Origin: Candidatus Latescibacterota bacterium
GTDB lineage: Bacteria; Latescibacterota; UBA2968; UBA8231
DNA length: 64,000 nt
Direction: 5' to 3'
Assembly (NCBI GenBank): GCA_022827835.1
Contig: JAJEIO010000061.1
Span: 1-64,000 of the forward strand
Of the stretch, positions 7,969-17,001 are shown one piece after another. The stretch's first letter is position 1, and each line of letters opens with the position of its first letter. The notes beneath the pieces are model-generated. The model did no database searches, was not told where the DNA came from, and saw only the letters and a list, made by a program, of their open reading frames with translations. The position numbers and the translations under genes were made by a program.

Positions 7969-9302
7969 GCCGGATACTGATTGCCGATGACCATAAAAGC
8001 ACCCGAGAGGGGCTCGCCCTCGCGCTTGAGGGGCTAGGGCATTCGACCCATGTTGCATTTGACGGAGAGGATGCGATCGCAGCGATCGGGAAGTACTCTT
8101 TCGATTTGGCCATGGTCGATATCCAGATGCCAAAGAAGACCGGGATTGAAGTCCTCGAAGCCTTTGCTGAGATCTCGCCCGAAACGAGTGTCGTAATGAT
8201 GACGGCTTTTGGCACGATCGAGTTGGCCGTTGAGGCCATGCAGAAGGGAGCGGTGGACTTTATAACCAAACCGTACACGCTCGAACAGATCGAAGTAAAA
8301 ATTGAACAGGCGCTTGCCGGACGCCGTCTCAGTCAAGAAAACGCCTACCTGCGCCGAGAGGACGAGCTGCGCTACAGCTTTGACGAGATCATGGGTGAGA
8401 GCCCGCAGATGCAAGCGGTCTTTCGCAGGATACAAACGGCCGCGCCAACCCATTCGACCGTGCTTATCGGCGGGGAAAGCGGCACGGGGAAAGAGCTGGT
8501 TGCCCGGGCGATCCACCAGCACAGTCCGCGCCGGGAAAAACCCTTCGTCAAGGTCAATTGCGCGGCGCTGGCAGAGGGCGTGCTGGAAAGCGAACTCTTC
8601 GGCCATGAGAAAGGCGCATTTACCCAAGCCGTGAAGATGAAACCCGGACGTTTCGAGATCGCCGATGGCGGTACGTTGTTCCTCGATGAGATCGGCGAAA
8701 GTACGCCGGCGATGCAGGTCAAACTGCTGCGCGTCTTGCAGGAACGGGAATTCGAGCGGGTCGGGGGAACCCGCTCGATCGCGGTCGATGTCCGGCTCGT
8801 CGCCGCGACCAACCGAAACTTGCCCGACCGCATTAGGGAAGGGGCATTCCGCGAAGACCTGTACTATCGCCTCAACGTGGTGCCCATCGAGGTTCCGCCC
8901 TTGCGCGAACGTCGCGAAGACATTCCGCTGCTGGTGGCCCATTTCCTGCTCAAGTACAACGCCGAGATCGGCAAGAAGGTGTCGTCAGTGCATCCCAGCG
9001 CCATGGAGTTGCTGACGACGTACGCTTGGGCTGGCAATGTCAGGGAACTCGAAAATGCCATCGAACGCGCCGTGGTGTTGGCGCAGGGCAACGAGATTAC
9101 GTCCGATGACCTCTCGCTAAACGCGCAATCGCCTGAACACCACCTAGAAAGCGGCACATTGACAGAGCGCGTCGAGGCTTTTGAAAAGCAGCTTTTGTGG
9201 GATGCCTATCTAAAGGCAAACAAGGTCAAAGCGGACGCCGCGAAATTGCTCGGTATCGAACGAACCACTTTCCGCTACAAATTTGAAAAATACGAACTGT
9301 AG
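7965..9302 (+). CDS. NtrC-family sigma-54-dependent response regulator
   Basis: 445 residues with the three canonical parts. Receiver domain 1-120: phosphoacceptor Asp52 in AMVDIQMP, T80, K102. AAA+ domain about 140-370: Walker A GESGTGKE 170-177, Walker B GGTLFLDE 235-242. C-terminal Fis-type helix-turn-helix about 400-445. The sigma-54 contact loop reads GAFTQA (217-222) instead of the usual GAFTGA. Two palindromes and a sigma-54 promoter lie just upstream of the operon, driving the divergent lipoprotein gene, so this protein is the obvious activator. The two following genes are close enough (23 and 12 bp gaps) to be co-transcribed. Confidence 0.93.
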   Translation: MSRILIADDHKSTREGLALALEGLGHSTHVAFDGEDAIAAIGKYSFDLAMVDIQMPKKTGIEVLEAFAEISPETSVVMMTAFGTIELAVEAMQKGAVDFITKPYTLEQIEVKIEQALAGRRLSQENAYLRREDELRYSFDEIMGESPQMQAVFRRIQTAAPTHSTVLIGGESGTGKELVARAIHQHSPRREKPFVKVNCAALAEGVLESELFGHEKGAFTQAVKMKPGRFEIADGGTLFLDEIGESTPAMQVKLLRVLQEREFERVGGTRSIAVDVRLVAATNRNLPDRIREGAFREDLYYRLNVVPIEVPPLRERREDIPLLVAHFLLKYNAEIGKKVSSVHPSAMELLTTYAWAGNVRELENAIERAVVLAQGNEITSDDLSLNAQSPEHHLESGTLTERVEAFEKQLLWDAYLKANKVKADAAKLLGIERTTFRYKFEKYEL

Positions 9303-9325
9303 TCTCTCGACGAGCGTTCAGGACC

Positions 9326-10219
9326 ATGCTTTTTAGCCGGCGGTGTCTCCTGCTATTTTGCGCCATCTCAATCGGGGCGGTGCCAGCGGCGTTTGCGCAG
9401 GAACCAACCCTACAAAACTTGAGAATACAGATTGAACAACTCGCCGCACAGGCCGCAGGCATCTCCGCGGAGAGCAACAAGCTGCTGCGCGAAAACAAGC
9501 AGTTGACCGATAGGATCCGCACGGCCAAACAAGACCTGCAACAAGGCGGCGACCGACTGCTTGAGCGACAGTTGCAGGACGACCTACAGGCGTCCCGGGA
9601 ATTATCGGACCAGATCCAGGCGCTCGACGACCGGATCTATGCACTCACCGAGGAATCGGTCGCCAAGCAACGCCTGCTCGTAGGCATGCTGAATGACGAA
9701 ATCGAGCGGCTTGCTGGGGAAGCCCGCGCCGCTAAAGACGCCAAGACCAAGACCCGGATCCTTGCCGAGGTGCTAAAACTTCAGGAAGAAGCAGAAACCT
9801 ACCGAGAGCAAATGGCCAGAGAGTCCAGCGAGTTGCTGTTGTCGTTGGATGTCTCCCCGGCGCAAACCGACGGCCCCGATGAGATCCAGCAGAAATTGGC
9901 TGTGCTGCAAGACCAACAGGATATTATACGGAGTAAAATCGAAGAGCTTGACCGGCAGATCCGCGAAACCAGTAAAGCACTCGATTTGCGGCGCAACATG
10001 CTGGAGTTGCTCCGCGACATTCGCCGCGGTGAAGAAGACGAGTTTGATCTCGACCGCAGCCTCGATATCGCCGAGTTGGAAGGAGAAATTGCAGATGCGG
10101 AATCGGCGCTGGAAATTTGGCGAGCCGAACGGGAGAGCTGGGACGCCAAAGAAAAAATCCACGGTGAGAAAGCGGTACATCTCGCCCAAGAACTCGAGAA
10201 TATGCTCCAAGGAAAGTGA
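9326..10219 (+). CDS. Periplasmic coiled-coil protein
   Basis: 297 residues. A signal peptide (LLLFCAISIGAVPAAFA-QE) is followed by almost uninterrupted heptad-like sequence rich in E, Q, R, L and K with very few glycines or prolines, predicting a long coiled coil from about 30 to 290. No catalytic motif is seen. It lies between the regulator and a predicted outer-membrane barrel in one operon, which suggests an envelope-spanning or scaffold role for the regulated system. The ATG at 9326 is preceded by a weak CAGGA element. Confidence 0.65.
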   Translation: MLFSRRCLLLFCAISIGAVPAAFAQEPTLQNLRIQIEQLAAQAAGISAESNKLLRENKQLTDRIRTAKQDLQQGGDRLLERQLQDDLQASRELSDQIQALDDRIYALTEESVAKQRLLVGMLNDEIERLAGEARAAKDAKTKTRILAEVLKLQEEAETYREQMARESSELLLSLDVSPAQTDGPDEIQQKLAVLQDQQDIIRSKIEELDRQIRETSKALDLRRNMLELLRDIRRGEEDEFDLDRSLDIAELEGEIADAESALEIWRAERESWDAKEKIHGEKAVHLAQELENMLQGK

Positions 10220-10231
10220 CGGTATTCCCAC

Positions 10232-11359
10232 GTGTCATTGAGAATTGCAGTTGTGATATGGTTGCTCGCGCTGAGCACCCCGTGCCTAGTTTTCGCCGAT
10301 TCATCGCTGCGGGTCAAGCCCTTTTTTGACTTCCGCTACCAGTACGAAGACAATGTCTTGCAGGTGCCGAAGGACTTGGGCGAACAACGGGATTTTGCCG
10401 CGTATATATGGGCAGGGGTCCATGTCAGGGCCGCGCTTGATCCTCGTACGCACATCGCCGTACGCTATGAGATGGCTCCGCGTCGCTTTGCCGACGTAAC
10501 CGAGAAGAATCGCTACGATCACCTACTGTCAGGTCTTTGGCACCGCAGGCTTTCCCGCGATGTCACGCTTCTGACCGTCGCCAACCTCGGCCTGCGGCAC
10601 CAACCCAACGACCGCATCAACGAGTACTTCAAGCAAGACATCAGCGGTCAACTCCAGATGCGGTGGAATCCGTCGTGGTCGTCCAGGTTCGGGGCCGAGC
10701 TGCGGAACAAGTACTTTCCAAACAGCAAACACAGCAGGTATAGCAGTGTCATGGTCCAAGGCGGGCTCAGACGACAGCTCAGCGCGATTGCACATGTTTC
10801 CGCTGGCTATCAGGTGCGTGCGTACCGGGGCGTCATCGATCCGAGAATCATCATATCCGAACTCAACGAGAACGTGGGCGGGATCCGCCAGACCGCCAGC
10901 CTTGGGTTTGAGGGCATGGCCTTGGGGCAGGTGTTGCTGAATTTGAAATATCAGTTCGAAATCGATCTAGCCACCGGCGAACTCCCACGCCAGGAACCGC
11001 TTTCTCGCGAGCCTGAGCAAAGGGGTGAATTGGGCCATCACGACGGCGATGAGGACGATGTTGATTTCAACTTCGCCAACCACCGCATAGGATCTTTTTT
11101 CATCTGGCGACTCGCGCCGCGTTCCAACGCGAGCCTTGCTGCGCGCCATCATTTCAAGTCATACCGAGATTGGATCGTATCCGAGACCGGCACCAAAAGG
11201 CGCGACAACCTCACCCTGTTGCGCTTCGGCTTTAAACAAGACCTCCGCGACAATTTTGCGGTGCGGCTGGAATACGCATTTGCGACCAACGACTCGAACG
11301 ACCCCACCCAGAGCTACACCGACAATATCTACTCGATGCAACTACAATACTCCTTTTAA
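10232..11359 (+). CDS. Predicted outer-membrane beta-barrel protein
   Basis: 375 residues starting at GTG 10232. The signal peptide is SLRIAVVIWLLALSTPCLVFA-DS. The mature part alternates strands such as PFFDFRYQYEDNV, AAYIWAGVHVRAAL and HIAVRYEMAPRRF, and ends in an aromatic C-terminal strand SMQLQYSF, the usual BAM recognition signal. An acidic loop (HHDGDEDD near 270) interrupts the pattern. It is the last gene of the kinase/regulator operon. The pattern resembles surface beta-barrels of unknown function; a porin or adhesin role cannot be distinguished. Confidence 0.6.
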   Translation: MSLRIAVVIWLLALSTPCLVFADSSLRVKPFFDFRYQYEDNVLQVPKDLGEQRDFAAYIWAGVHVRAALDPRTHIAVRYEMAPRRFADVTEKNRYDHLLSGLWHRRLSRDVTLLTVANLGLRHQPNDRINEYFKQDISGQLQMRWNPSWSSRFGAELRNKYFPNSKHSRYSSVMVQGGLRRQLSAIAHVSAGYQVRAYRGVIDPRIIISELNENVGGIRQTASLGFEGMALGQVLLNLKYQFEIDLATGELPRQEPLSREPEQRGELGHHDGDEDDVDFNFANHRIGSFFIWRLAPRSNASLAARHHFKSYRDWIVSETGTKRRDNLTLLRFGFKQDLRDNFAVRLEYAFATNDSNDPTQSYTDNIYSMQLQYSF

Positions 11360-11380
11360 TGCCTGACCGCGCTGCCAACC

Positions 11381-11409
11381 TTGCTGTTACCAACGCCCGG
11401 CGATATAAT
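11381..11409 (+). promoter_or_regulatory. Sigma-70-type promoter upstream of the rhamnonate dehydratase-like gene
   Basis: TTGCTG at 11381-11386 and a perfect TATAAT at 11404-11409 are separated by 17 bp. Transcription would start near 11416, about 48 nt before the GTG at 11464, which has AAAAGG as its RBS. Because brxF starts only 3 bp after this gene ends, the promoter may also read into the BREX operon. Confidence 0.6.
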
Positions 11410-11463
11410 GTATCCCCCCTACGTAGCGAAAAACGCCCGATGTAGATTTGAAAAGGTTTAGAC

Positions 11464-12624
11464 GTGCAAATACAATCCATCCGCGTAGTTGACCTCAAAA
11501 TTCCACGCAACCCGCCCAAAACCGCACCGCGCCGCCCCTCTTGGAACCAGAGTGCACCGCGTTCGTTGCCGATCAACAAGTATCCAGAATTTTCGCGTCT
11601 TCCCGGCCAGATGCCGGGCATGGGCGGTGGCCCCGTCTGGGTGCAGATCACGGCTGAAGACGGCACTTGGGGTTTGGGCAATTGCTCCTTTGGTGCGCCG
11701 GTAGCCGCCATCGTCGAGCAGGTCTTCGCGCCTTTGCTGACAGGCCGAGATTGTCTGGCCACGGAATTTCTCAACGACCTGATGTGGCGCGCCGCTCAGC
11801 GCCTCGGTCATGCTGGGACCGCAGCCGTTGCCCAAAGCGGCATTGATCTGGCGCTCTGGGACCTCAAGGGCAAGCTGCTGGGCCTGCCCGTGTACCGCCT
11901 GCTCGGCGGCCCCTGCCGCGACCATCTCGAACTCTACGCCACTGGCGACGACCTCGACTGGGGTCTCGAACTGGGGTTTAGCGCCTTCAAGGTTACCAAT
12001 CCGGTTCACTACCGCGAGGGGCAGGAAGGGCTCAACCGCCTCGAAGACAAAATCGCCCAAGTGCGCGAGACCATCGGCCCGGACTGCGAGCTGATGCTCA
12101 ACGCGGTCATGTCCTACAACGTCGAATACGCCGTCCAAGTCGCCGAGCGGCTCAGGCCCTATCAGATGCGCTGGATTGAGGAGCCGCTGATTCCCACGGA
12201 TCTCGAAGGCCACATCGCGCTCAAGCGGGCTGCTCCGTACGTGCCCATTGCCACCGGCGAGGACCACCACGGCCGTCAGGCCTTCCGCCAGCTAGTGGAA
12301 CACCGCTGCGTCGATGTGCTGCAACCGGATATTAAGTGGTGCGGCGGTTTCTCCGAAGCCGTCAAGATCTACTACATTGCCGAAGCTGCTGGCCTTGTCA
12401 CCATCCCCCACGGCGGTGCCAACAGTGCCTACGGCCAGCACTTCGCCTTTGCCTTTCCCGAGTCGCCGATGGCCGAGTTCTGGCTCGGCTCGCCTCCGGG
12501 CATTCCCCTAGAGGAAGTTCCCACCATACCGGGTACGGCCGTGCCTCAAGATGGGCGCGTGGTTCCTTCGGACGCGCCGGGTTTTGGCATGGAAATAGCA
12601 GACGAGTGGATCGTACCGCGCTGA
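11464..12624 (+). CDS. Enolase-superfamily L-rhamnonate dehydratase-like protein
   Basis: 386 residues with the muconate-lactonizing/mandelate-racemase two-domain layout. Motifs of the rhamnonate dehydratase group are clear: the AFKVTNP strand (175-180), WIEEPLIP (238-244), TGEDHHG (264-270), the QPDIKWCGG strand (287-295) and IPHGG (314-318). These provide metal ligands (Glu239/Glu266), the Asp289-His316 catalytic pair and the lid. The usual first metal ligand Asp is Asn213 here (MLNAVMSYN). The family dehydrates acid sugars such as L-rhamnonate or L-mannonate. The start is GTG with a good RBS. Its stop overlaps the left copy of the repeat that flanks the BREX island, so its natural downstream neighbour is probably the gene now at 24582. 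Confidence 0.8.
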   Translation: MQIQSIRVVDLKIPRNPPKTAPRRPSWNQSAPRSLPINKYPEFSRLPGQMPGMGGGPVWVQITAEDGTWGLGNCSFGAPVAAIVEQVFAPLLTGRDCLATEFLNDLMWRAAQRLGHAGTAAVAQSGIDLALWDLKGKLLGLPVYRLLGGPCRDHLELYATGDDLDWGLELGFSAFKVTNPVHYREGQEGLNRLEDKIAQVRETIGPDCELMLNAVMSYNVEYAVQVAERLRPYQMRWIEEPLIPTDLEGHIALKRAAPYVPIATGEDHHGRQAFRQLVEHRCVDVLQPDIKWCGGFSEAVKIYYIAEAAGLVTIPHGGANSAYGQHFAFAFPESPMAEFWLGSPPGIPLEEVPTIPGTAVPQDGRVVPSDAPGFGMEIADEWIVPR

Positions 12625-12637
12625 GGCATGGCTGAAC
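12614..12637. repeat. Left direct repeat flanking the BREX island
   Basis: 24-bp sequence spanning the stop of the rhamnonate dehydratase-like gene and the start of brxF. It matches 24568-24591 at 22 of 24 positions and shares the exact core GAGGCATGGCTGAAC. The mismatches are at positions 4 and 9. It is the left boundary of the island. Confidence 0.75.
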
Positions 12638-13146
12638 CGATTCAAAACCAGATAAAGCGAGCCCTCGAGGTCGCCGATAGCTTGTATCACCGCTTGGTGT
12701 TGCTGGTGGGGGAGAGCGGTTCCGGTAAGACCGGCGTTCTGCGCGAGGTCGCCGATGCATTCGGTACGCAAGTTATCAACGTCAATCGAGCACTTTCATA
12801 CGAGATGCTCGAACTGACGGCTCGGCAGCGGTTGCTGCGGCTACCGCGTATCCTCGATCAACTCGCCACCCAAGCTCAGCCGCCGGTGGTGCTTGATAAT
12901 CTCGAAATCCTCTTTGACAAGGACCTCAAGCAAGACCCGTTGAGTCTGCTACGAGACATTTCGCGGAACTGTGCCGTGGTGGCTTCTTGGAGCGGATGCT
13001 CTGCTGGCGGGAGGCTTTTCTATGCAGAGCGGGAGCACCCAGAGTACCGGGAATATGACTCGGTCAATGCACTCATCGTGAGTATGGATGGGACGACGAC
13101 GGTCAATGGGGTGCCTATCGACAGTACAACTAGCCCCCTATATTAA
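12628..13146 (+). CDS. brxF: BREX-3 P-loop protein BrxF
   Basis: 172 residues. Walker A GESGSGKT lies at 28-35, followed by a Walker-B-like PPVVLDNLEILFD near 88-100 and a short sensor segment NCAVVASWSG. Small size, a single P-loop domain and a position directly before brxC fit BrxF, the small ATPase diagnostic of type 3 BREX loci. It starts 3 bp after the rhamnonate dehydratase-like gene, inside the left island repeat, so its start codon context comes from the target site and transcription may come from the host promoter at 11381. The role of BrxF in phage exclusion is not resolved. Confidence 0.8.
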   Translation: MAEPIQNQIKRALEVADSLYHRLVLLVGESGSGKTGVLREVADAFGTQVINVNRALSYEMLELTARQRLLRLPRILDQLATQAQPPVVLDNLEILFDKDLKQDPLSLLRDISRNCAVVASWSGCSAGGRLFYAEREHPEYREYDSVNALIVSMDGTTTVNGVPIDSTTSPLY

Positions 13147-13218
13147 ATGAATATGCGGAGTAGTTCGTTAGGATGGTCCGCGAACCACCAATAGAGAAGC
13201 AGGATCAGTAGGACCAAC

Positions 13219-16200
13219 ATGAAATACGGCGATCTTATTCAATTCGACCCTATTGAGTCGGTTATTCAGTTGCGCGACGCGGACGAATCCAGTGCCGCAC
13301 AACATCTTGTGAATACGTACGTCATTTCCGAGGAGATGGCCGACCGGCTTACTGAGCTTGTCATCCCGCAGATGCAGTTCGACCAACCCGTCGATAACAA
13401 AGGGATTTTGGTCGTCGGTAATTATGGTACTGGTAAATCGCACCTGATGTCGGTGATTTCAAGCCTTGCCGCAGACGCCTCCCTACTGGAAGAATTGAAT
13501 CATCCCGGCGTCCGCGATTCAGCCACACAAATCGCCGGGCGCTTCAAGGTCATCCGCACCGAGATCGGGGCCACCACTATGTCCCTGCGCGACATCTTGG
13601 TCTCTGAGTTGGAAGAATATCTCGAAAAGCTCGGCGTGGAATACATATTTCCCGATATGGACGAAATCACTAACAGCAAGCGGGCCTTTGAAGACCTGAT
13701 GGACAAGTTTGGAGAGGCTTTCCCCGAACATGGTCTGCTGCTGGTAGTCGACGAGCTACTGGACTACCTTCGTAGCCGTAGGGACCAAGAGCTAATCCTC
13801 GACCTCAACTTCCTCCGCGAAATGGGCGAAGTGTGCAAAGACCTGCGTTTTCGCTTTATGGCCGGGGTGCAGGAAGCCATTTTCGACAGCCCCCGCTTCG
13901 GTTTTGTTTCCGAGAGCATCCGTCGGGTAAAAGACCGTTTTGAGCAAATCCTGATTGCCCGCAACGACGTCAAGTTCGTAGTGTCCGAGCGTCTGCTCAA
14001 GAAGACTCCCGAGCAACAGGCCCATATCCGCGAGTATCTGATGCCCTTTGCCAAGTTCTACGGCGGGCTCAATGAGCGGATGGATGAATTCGTCCGTCTC
14101 TTTCCCGTGCATCCCGATTACATTGACACCTTCGAGCGGGTCACTGTGGTCGAAAAGCGCGAGGTGCTCAAGACTCTGTCCATACGCATGAAAGACATTA
14201 TGGACGAAGTGGTGCCGCAGGATCAACCCGGCCTAATTGCTTTCGATAGCTACTGGAACACGCTCAGGAAGAACGCAGCCTTCCGCGCCATTCCCGAAAT
14301 CCGGGCAGTCATTGATTGTAGTCAGGTACTGGAATCCCGCATCGAAAACGCCATCGCCCGCAAGCAGTACAAACCGATGGCCCTGCGCTTGATTCATGCA
14401 CTGTCCGTCCACCGCCTGACCACTGGAGACATCTATACGCCCATGGGAGCATCCGCCGAGGAACTGCGTGACCGCCTCTGCCTTTTTGACCCCCTGATTG
14501 AGGAATTGGGTAGCGATGAACCAGATAAAGACCTGCAAACTCATGTGGAAACCGTTCTGCGCGAAATCGACAGAGCGGTCAACGGACAATTCATTTCGTT
14601 CAACAGGGACAATCGCCAATACTATCTGGACTTAAAAAAGACCGAGGACTTCGACGCCATCATTGACAAGCGAACGGAGAGCCTCGATAACACTCAGCTC
14701 GACCGCTTCTACTACGAGGCCCTCAAACGGGTCATGGAATGCCAAGACGCTACTTACGTAACCGGCTACAAAATCTGGCAACATGAGCTCATCTGGCAGG
14801 AGCACAAAGCCGCCCGCACCGGATATCTGTTTTTCGGAGCACCCAACGAGCGCTCCACCGCCGTACCTCAGCGGGACTTCTACCTTTACTTTATCCAGCC
14901 AAATGACCCGCCCCGCTTCAGGGATAACAAAGCGAGCGACGAGGTCTTCTTTCGCCTGAAAGGCACCGATGAGGAATTTCAGACCGCGCTGAAAAGCTAT
15001 GCGGCGGCCTTGGACCTCGCAGGTACTTCCTCGGCTCACGCCAAAGCTACTTATGAGGCCAAGGCTAACGGCTTTTTGCGCCAGCTAGTCCAGTGGCTAC
15101 AAACGCAGATGACCAGTGCCTTTGAGGTTACCTATCAAGGCCGCACGAAATCCATCCCCGAGTGGGCCAAGGGCAAATCCATCCGAGACTTGTCGGGCCT
15201 GTTGCCCCACGAAACCATCAACTTCCGCGATCTTATCAATACTATAGCGGGCGTCTGTTTAGCCCCGAATTTTGAAAATCAGGCCCCCGACTACCCATCC
15301 TTTTCGGTGCTGATTACTGGCAACAATCGCGCTCAAGCCGCCCAAGATGCTCTGCGGGCTATCGCCGGACAGAACCTTACCAAGCAGGCCACTGCCGTGC
15401 TGGATGGACTGGAACTGCTAGATGGTGAGAGGATGGATCCCTACAAATCAAAGTACACCCAGTTCATTATCGATGCTGTACGGGCTAAGGGCCAAGGTCA
15501 GGTAGTAAATCGTAGCGAGATCATTCAAGACGACCACGGGCTAGAATTCATGGACCCCAGCGGCTCCCGTCTCGAGCCCGAATGGGTAGCGGTCATCTTG
15601 GCTGCGTTGGTGTACTCCGGCGACATCGTACTTGCCATTCCGGGTAAAAAATTCGACGCCACCGAGCTACCGCAACTTGCCGCCACCGGCATGGACGAAT
15701 TGATCCGCTTCAAGCATTTGGAGCAACCCAAGGAATGGAACCTGCCCGCCATCAGGGTGCTGTTTGAACTGCTCGGATTGCCGCCGGGCATGGCCCAGCT
15801 TGTTGCCCAAGGCAACGACGAACCGGTCCAGAACTTGCAGCAGACCGTTGAAAAGATGATCCAGCGTGTCGTCATGGCCCAACAGGATATGCAGAAAGGG
15901 CTTTCCTTCTGGGGACAGGACCTGCTCGTCAGCACTGCCCTTGCCAGCCGAGCCAGTGCTTTGGATAAAGCCAAAACCTTCTTTCAATCGCTTCAGGCGT
16001 ATTCCTCTCTCGGCAGGTTGAAAAATTTCGGCTACAGTGTGCCGGAAATTATGGCGCACGAAGAAGCCCTAACGGCTCTGGATGAGTTGGACGCTTTGCG
16101 CAAGTTCGTCATAGACCATGCACCCACTGCCTCCTATCTGGCCACGGCCGAAGCGGTACTGCCCACCGAACATGACTGGGTGAGCCGCATGAAGAAGACC

Positions 16201-16950
16201 CGGCAGAACGTCCTGAGCACCCTCAACCAAGTGCCCCGGATCGAGGTACAACAGTCCCAAGCCATTGGCGTAGAAATACAAAAGCTCAAGAGGGACTACA
16301 TGGTCGCTTATATTGACCTGCACACTAAGGCCCGCTTAGGCGCGAATGACGACCGGCGCAAGGCGGCATTGCTCAACGACCCGAGGTTGCAAGCCTTAGT
16401 CAAACTAGCCGAAATTGATCTAATGCCTCGGCAACAACTTACCGATTTTCAGGATCGTCTAATAGATCTGAAAAGCTGCTTTGCTCTGACCGATCAGGAG
16501 TTGGATGCAACGCCGACTTGCTTGCACTGCGGATTCAAGCCCTCTACCGAAATAAGCATGGTTACAAGCCCTCAGCAGATCAATGAGATAGATGTTCAAC
16601 TAGATGAGATGGCTGAGGACTGGACTTCTATCATCCTCAGCAACTTGGAGGACCCAATCACTCAGGACAACATGGACTTGCTGAAGACGGATGACCGCGA
16701 GTTGCTGGAGCCTTTCATGCAGTCGCGCGAGTTGCCGATACCTCTAAGCAACAGCTTTGTACATGCCCTCAAAGATGCGCTTTTCGGTCTGATCAAAGTC
16801 CCCGTCCATGTAAAGGACCTACAAATTGCGCTGAGGGTGACCGACGGCCCAGCAACTCCAGCGGAGATGAAGAACCGATTTGACGAATACATCGATAAGA
16901 TCACCAAGGGCAAAGATCCGGCAAAGGTGCGGATCGTGGTGGAGAGATAA
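13219..16950 (+). CDS. brxC: BREX ATPase BrxC
   Basis: 1243 residues, the usual BrxC/PglY size. Walker [10 protein letters not shown] lies near residues 69-77 after VDNKGILVV, and Walker [13 protein letters not shown] near 174-185. The long C-terminal region is helical and mixed, with [15 protein letters not shown] and a CLHCGF motif near 1100. BrxC is a very large AAA+ ATPase needed for both BREX methylation and phage exclusion. The 72-bp gap after brxF contains only a TAGGA-type RBS and no sign of another gene. The frame is intact throughout. Confidence 0.92.
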   Translation: MKYGDLIQFDPIESVIQLRDADESSAAQHLVNTYVISEEMADRLTELVIPQMQFDQPVDNKGILVVGNYGTGKSHLMSVISSLAADASLLEELNHPGVRDSATQIAGRFKVIRTEIGATTMSLRDILVSELEEYLEKLGVEYIFPDMDEITNSKRAFEDLMDKFGEAFPEHGLLLVVDELLDYLRSRRDQELILDLNFLREMGEVCKDLRFRFMAGVQEAIFDSPRFGFVSESIRRVKDRFEQILIARNDVKFVVSERLLKKTPEQQAHIREYLMPFAKFYGGLNERMDEFVRLFPVHPDYIDTFERVTVVEKREVLKTLSIRMKDIMDEVVPQDQPGLIAFDSYWNTLRKNAAFRAIPEIRAVIDCSQVLESRIENAIARKQYKPMALRLIHALSVHRLTTGDIYTPMGASAEELRDRLCLFDPLIEELGSDEPDKDLQTHVETVLREIDRAVNGQFISFNRDNRQYYLDLKKTEDFDAIIDKRTESLDNTQLDRFYYEALKRVMECQDATYVTGYKIWQHELIWQEHKAARTGYLFFGAPNERSTAVPQRDFYLYFIQPNDPPRFRDNKASDEVFFRLKGTDEEFQTALKSYAAALDLAGTSSAHAKATYEAKANGFLRQLVQWLQTQMTSAFEVTYQGRTKSIPEWAKGKSIRDLSGLLPHETINFRDLINTIAGVCLAPNFENQAPDYPSFSVLITGNNRAQAAQDALRAIAGQNLTKQATAVLDGLELLDGERMDPYKSKYTQFIIDAVRAKGQGQVVNRSEIIQDDHGLEFMDPSGSRLEPEWVAVILAALVYSGDIVLAIPGKKFDATELPQLAATGMDELIRFKHLEQPKEWNLPAIRVLFELLGLPPGMAQLVAQGNDEPVQNLQQTVEKMIQRVVMAQQDMQKGLSFWGQDLLVSTALASRASALDKAKTFFQSLQAYSSLGRLKNFGYSVPEIMAHEEALTALDELDALRKFVIDHAPTASYLATAEAVLPTEHDWVSRMKKTRQNVLSTLNQVPRIEVQQSQAIGVEIQKLKRDYMVAYIDLHTKARLGANDDRRKAALLNDPRLQALVKLAEIDLMPRQQLTDFQDRLIDLKSCFALTDQELDATPTCLHCGFKPSTEISMVTSPQQINEIDVQLDEMAEDWTSIILSNLEDPITQDNMDLLKTDDRELLEPFMQSRELPIPLSNSFVHALKDALFGLIKVPVHVKDLQIALRVTDGPATPAEMKNRFDEYIDKITKGKDPAKVRIVVER

Positions 16951-17001
16951 AACCAGAAATACCATCTGGCCGAACAGGAAGCCGTCTTTGGAAAGTTTGA
17001 G

